DNA from: CAZCFB01 sp964511535
Lineage (GTDB): Bacteria > Myxococcota_A > Polyangia > GCA-2747355 > CAZCFB01
Length of the DNA stretch: 32,117 nucleotides
Reading direction: 5' to 3'
Assembly (NCBI GenBank): GCA_964511535.1
Contig: CAZEFW010000104.1
Coordinates: forward strand, 1 to 32,117
Every line of letters starts with the position of its first letter. Within the stretch, counting starts at the first letter, position 1. The notes under the pieces were generated by a model. The model had not been told where the DNA came from. It ran no database searches and saw nothing but the letters and a program-made list of their open reading frames with translations. The position numbers and the translations under genes were made by a program. Below are positions 30,701 to 32,117 of this stretch, one piece after another.

Positions 30701-31138
30701 TCAATCCCCGGGCGGCGCGCGCCCCCAGAGGTAGGCGATGGCCAGCCCGGCCAGCAGATCGATGCCCGCCGTTATCCTGAGCACCTGCTCGATCATGAAG
30801 GAGGAGAGCAGCGCCCCGGCGGCGAAGATGCCGGCCACCAGGAAGACGCCCCGGTAGCTGTTGATGGCGATGCAAGCCGAGCCGAAGGCGAACAGGATCA
30901 GCTCCACCACCAGCGACTGGTGGATGCTCAGCCCGGCGATGGCCGCCACCGCGCGGAAGACAGGCACCGCGGCGCTGGTGCAAAAGAGGATGTAGAGGAT
31001 GCGGCGGTTCGCCTCGTTGCGCCACAGGCCCCGGGCCCAGACCGCGGACAGGGCGAAGAAGATCGGGATGCGAAATCCCGCACCGGGGTTAATTCTGCGC
31101 CCGGAGGCAGATTGTCGTGACATCCAGCGATCCGCCAT
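30701..31138 (-). CDS. Small polytopic membrane protein, unknown function
   Basis: 145 residues with about four hydrophobic helices (roughly 25-35, 45-70, 75-97, 100-137) separated by short loops with charged residues (WRNEANRRI). It ends with a short soluble tail GRAPPGD. No family is recognised. The start is uncertain: the ATG at 31138 and another five codons later have only weak ribosome sites. The hydrophobic pattern and consistent frame support it as real, but there are no neighbours in the same transcript to suggest a role. Confidence 0.55.
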   Translation of the reverse strand: MADRWMSRQSASGRRINPGAGFRIPIFFALSAVWARGLWRNEANRRILYILFCTSAAVPVFRAVAAIAGLSIHQSLVVELILFAFGSACIAINSYRGVFLVAGIFAAGALLSSFMIEQVLRITAGIDLLAGLAIAYLWGRAPPGD

Positions 31139-31311
31139 CGATCTGCTCGCTAAAATGAAGCGGTGAGGATGTATTGCAGCGATTTTAGCCTTGAATCAGA
31201 GTGCAGCGCGCCGGCGGCGCGTCACTTTGGGCCAGTCAGACCGCAAGACCCCCTTCAGAGGCGAATGGCTCTGTCAATAGCACCATAGAGCTGGGGCGCG
31301 AAGGTGTGCGT
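31139..31311. other. Short spacer between membrane gene and transposase
   Basis: Lower GC than the coding DNA. CCATAG (31283) and CTATGG (31312) form a loose inverted repeat at the 3' end of the transposase gene. I see no gene or clear promoter. Confidence 0.3.
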
Positions 31312-32117
31312 CTATGGCGGCGCGGCGCATTTCACACCGGCGAGCCGGCTCAATGCGTAGGTCCCGTATGGAAACACAGCATCTCTGATGCCCATCTTCC
31401 ACCTGGCGTACGCTTCGCGGTAGGCATCGATGAACTCCTTGACGCGGCAAAGGGCCTCGATGCGCAGCCATTTGTGCTGGCAGGCCACGCGAGGCGACAG
31501 GTCGCGCCGGGGCTCCGCAGACTTCGGGCGGTCATACACGCTTTGCTTCATGATGTTGCGGTAACCCAGGTACTTGCGCCTGTTTTTTGCGTTTTTAGCG
31601 CGGAGCTGCTTGCCTTCGAGGGCCAGTCGCTTTTTGAAAGAAGCATAGAAGCTCGGGTCCTCAACAGCATGCGGCGGCGGCTCGAACTTCAATTTGATGC
31701 GCCGTGGCATCGAACCGTCCGGCCGGAAGTAGCCAACAGGCCGCTCGACATTCCGCTCCCCCTCGAAGCCCCTCAGGCCGGGCCACTGCTCTGCATGCGG
31801 GACCAGACAGGAATCGACCGGATTGAGCAACGTATACAGCATCTTGTCGATGACATCCTCTGGGCGCTCGAGCCGAACGGCGCTCGGCTGTTCAGTGGCG
31901 AAGAGGTTCTCCCAGCGCCCCAGCGAAGCGTTGACTGCCTTGGCCACGAACTTGTTGACGTGGCACATGAAATCGGGGAGCCGCCCCTCGGGATCGGTGA
32001 CAACGGCGTGCCAGTGGTTGCTCAGGACACAAACAGCGTGCAGCAAAACACCTGTGTTTTCAGCTGCCACCGCCAGCACGTACATGAAGATCTGGGTGGT
32101 CAGCTTGGTTGGTTTGA
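31312..32117 (-). CDS. REP-associated tyrosine transposase (RAYT, Y1_Tnp family), 5' end beyond window
   Basis: At least 267 residues. Although an ATG occurs at 32085, the frame stays open to the window edge and the codons before it (KPTKLTTQIF) match the usual N-terminal part of the family just before MYVLAVAAE, so the true start is outside. The HUH metal-binding motif is NHWH in VCVLSNHWHAVVTD. The downstream helix with the catalytic Tyr should lie around FMCHVNKFVAKAVNASLG or after it; I cannot fix the Tyr with certainty. These single-strand DNA nickases are thought to mobilise REP hairpins and are usually single-copy, domesticated or slowly spreading. Base composition is slightly lower in GC than the neighbouring genes, consistent with acquisition. 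No terminal repeats of an insertion sequence are seen. Confidence 0.88.
   Translation of the reverse strand, partial: KPTKLTTQIFMYVLAVAAENTGVLLHAVCVLSNHWHAVVTDPEGRLPDFMCHVNKFVAKAVNASLGRWENLFATEQPSAVRLERPEDVIDKMLYTLLNPVDSCLVPHAEQWPGLRGFEGERNVERPVGYFRPDGSMPRRIKLKFEPPPHAVEDPSFYASFKKRLALEGKQLRAKNAKNRRKYLGYRNIMKQSVYDRPKSAEPRRDLSPRVACQHKWLRIEALCRVKEFIDAYREAYARWKMGIRDAVFPYGTYALSRLAGVKCAAPP

Overview
This window is high-GC DNA whose gene content points to a Myxococcota (deltaproteobacterial) genome. It carries several cysteine-rich, low-complexity-linker lipoproteins with beta-propeller-like bodies, a TPR protein with the typical myxobacterial layout (signal peptide, TPRs, transmembrane tail), tandem PilZ domains, and an mfd-PPIase-surA neighbourhood. 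Taxonomy is an inference; no rRNA or tRNA gene was found. A 10-N gap at 19905..19914, flanked by implausible G and C homopolymers, and a single-base frameshift near 18160 show that this is a draft assembly.

Layout. 1-4200 (minus): a partial lipoprotein with Asp-rich linker, Cys-rich repeats and NHL propeller, running off the left edge; an alpha/beta hydrolase 12 bp upstream of it; and a membrane-anchored double-PilZ protein. 4466-5326 (plus): a lysine/proline-rich lipoprotein ending in a tetraheme c-type cytochrome module. 5366-14007 (minus): a tightly packed seven-gene operon with polysaccharide deacetylase, two B12-binding-type radical SAM enzymes, a UbiA-like membrane protein, two GT-C glycosyltransferases and a third radical SAM enzyme. 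14051-14803 (plus): TPR protein. 14804-20550 (minus): four paralogous cell-surface lipoproteins in tandem, one frameshifted and one interrupted by the gap. 20645-24190 (plus): mfd. 24219-24809 (minus): a cysteine-rich PAS protein. 24966-27961 (plus): PpiC-like lipoprotein, SurA, HIT protein and a small membrane protein. 28055-29206 (minus) and 29279-30361 (plus): two divergent membrane proteins, the first with a GIDE-like domain. 30362-30700: non-coding, with direct repeats and a REP-like hairpin. 30701-31138 (minus): small membrane protein. 31312-32117 (minus): 5'-truncated REP-associated tyrosine transposase (RAYT).

The most interesting unit is the 8.6-kb operon at 5366-14007. Its six junctions range from an 8-bp overlap to a 7-bp gap, so it is almost certainly one transcript. 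Its content (NodB-type deacetylase, B12-type radical SAM chemistry, a prenyltransferase-like membrane protein, lipid-linked-sugar GT-C transferases) suggests synthesis or remodelling of an envelope glycolipid or lipid-linked glycan. I cannot match it to a described pathway. The tandem lipoprotein family at 14804-20550 is the second candidate for an undescribed surface system. The mfd/surA region is ordinary housekeeping: transcription-coupled repair and outer-membrane protein folding.
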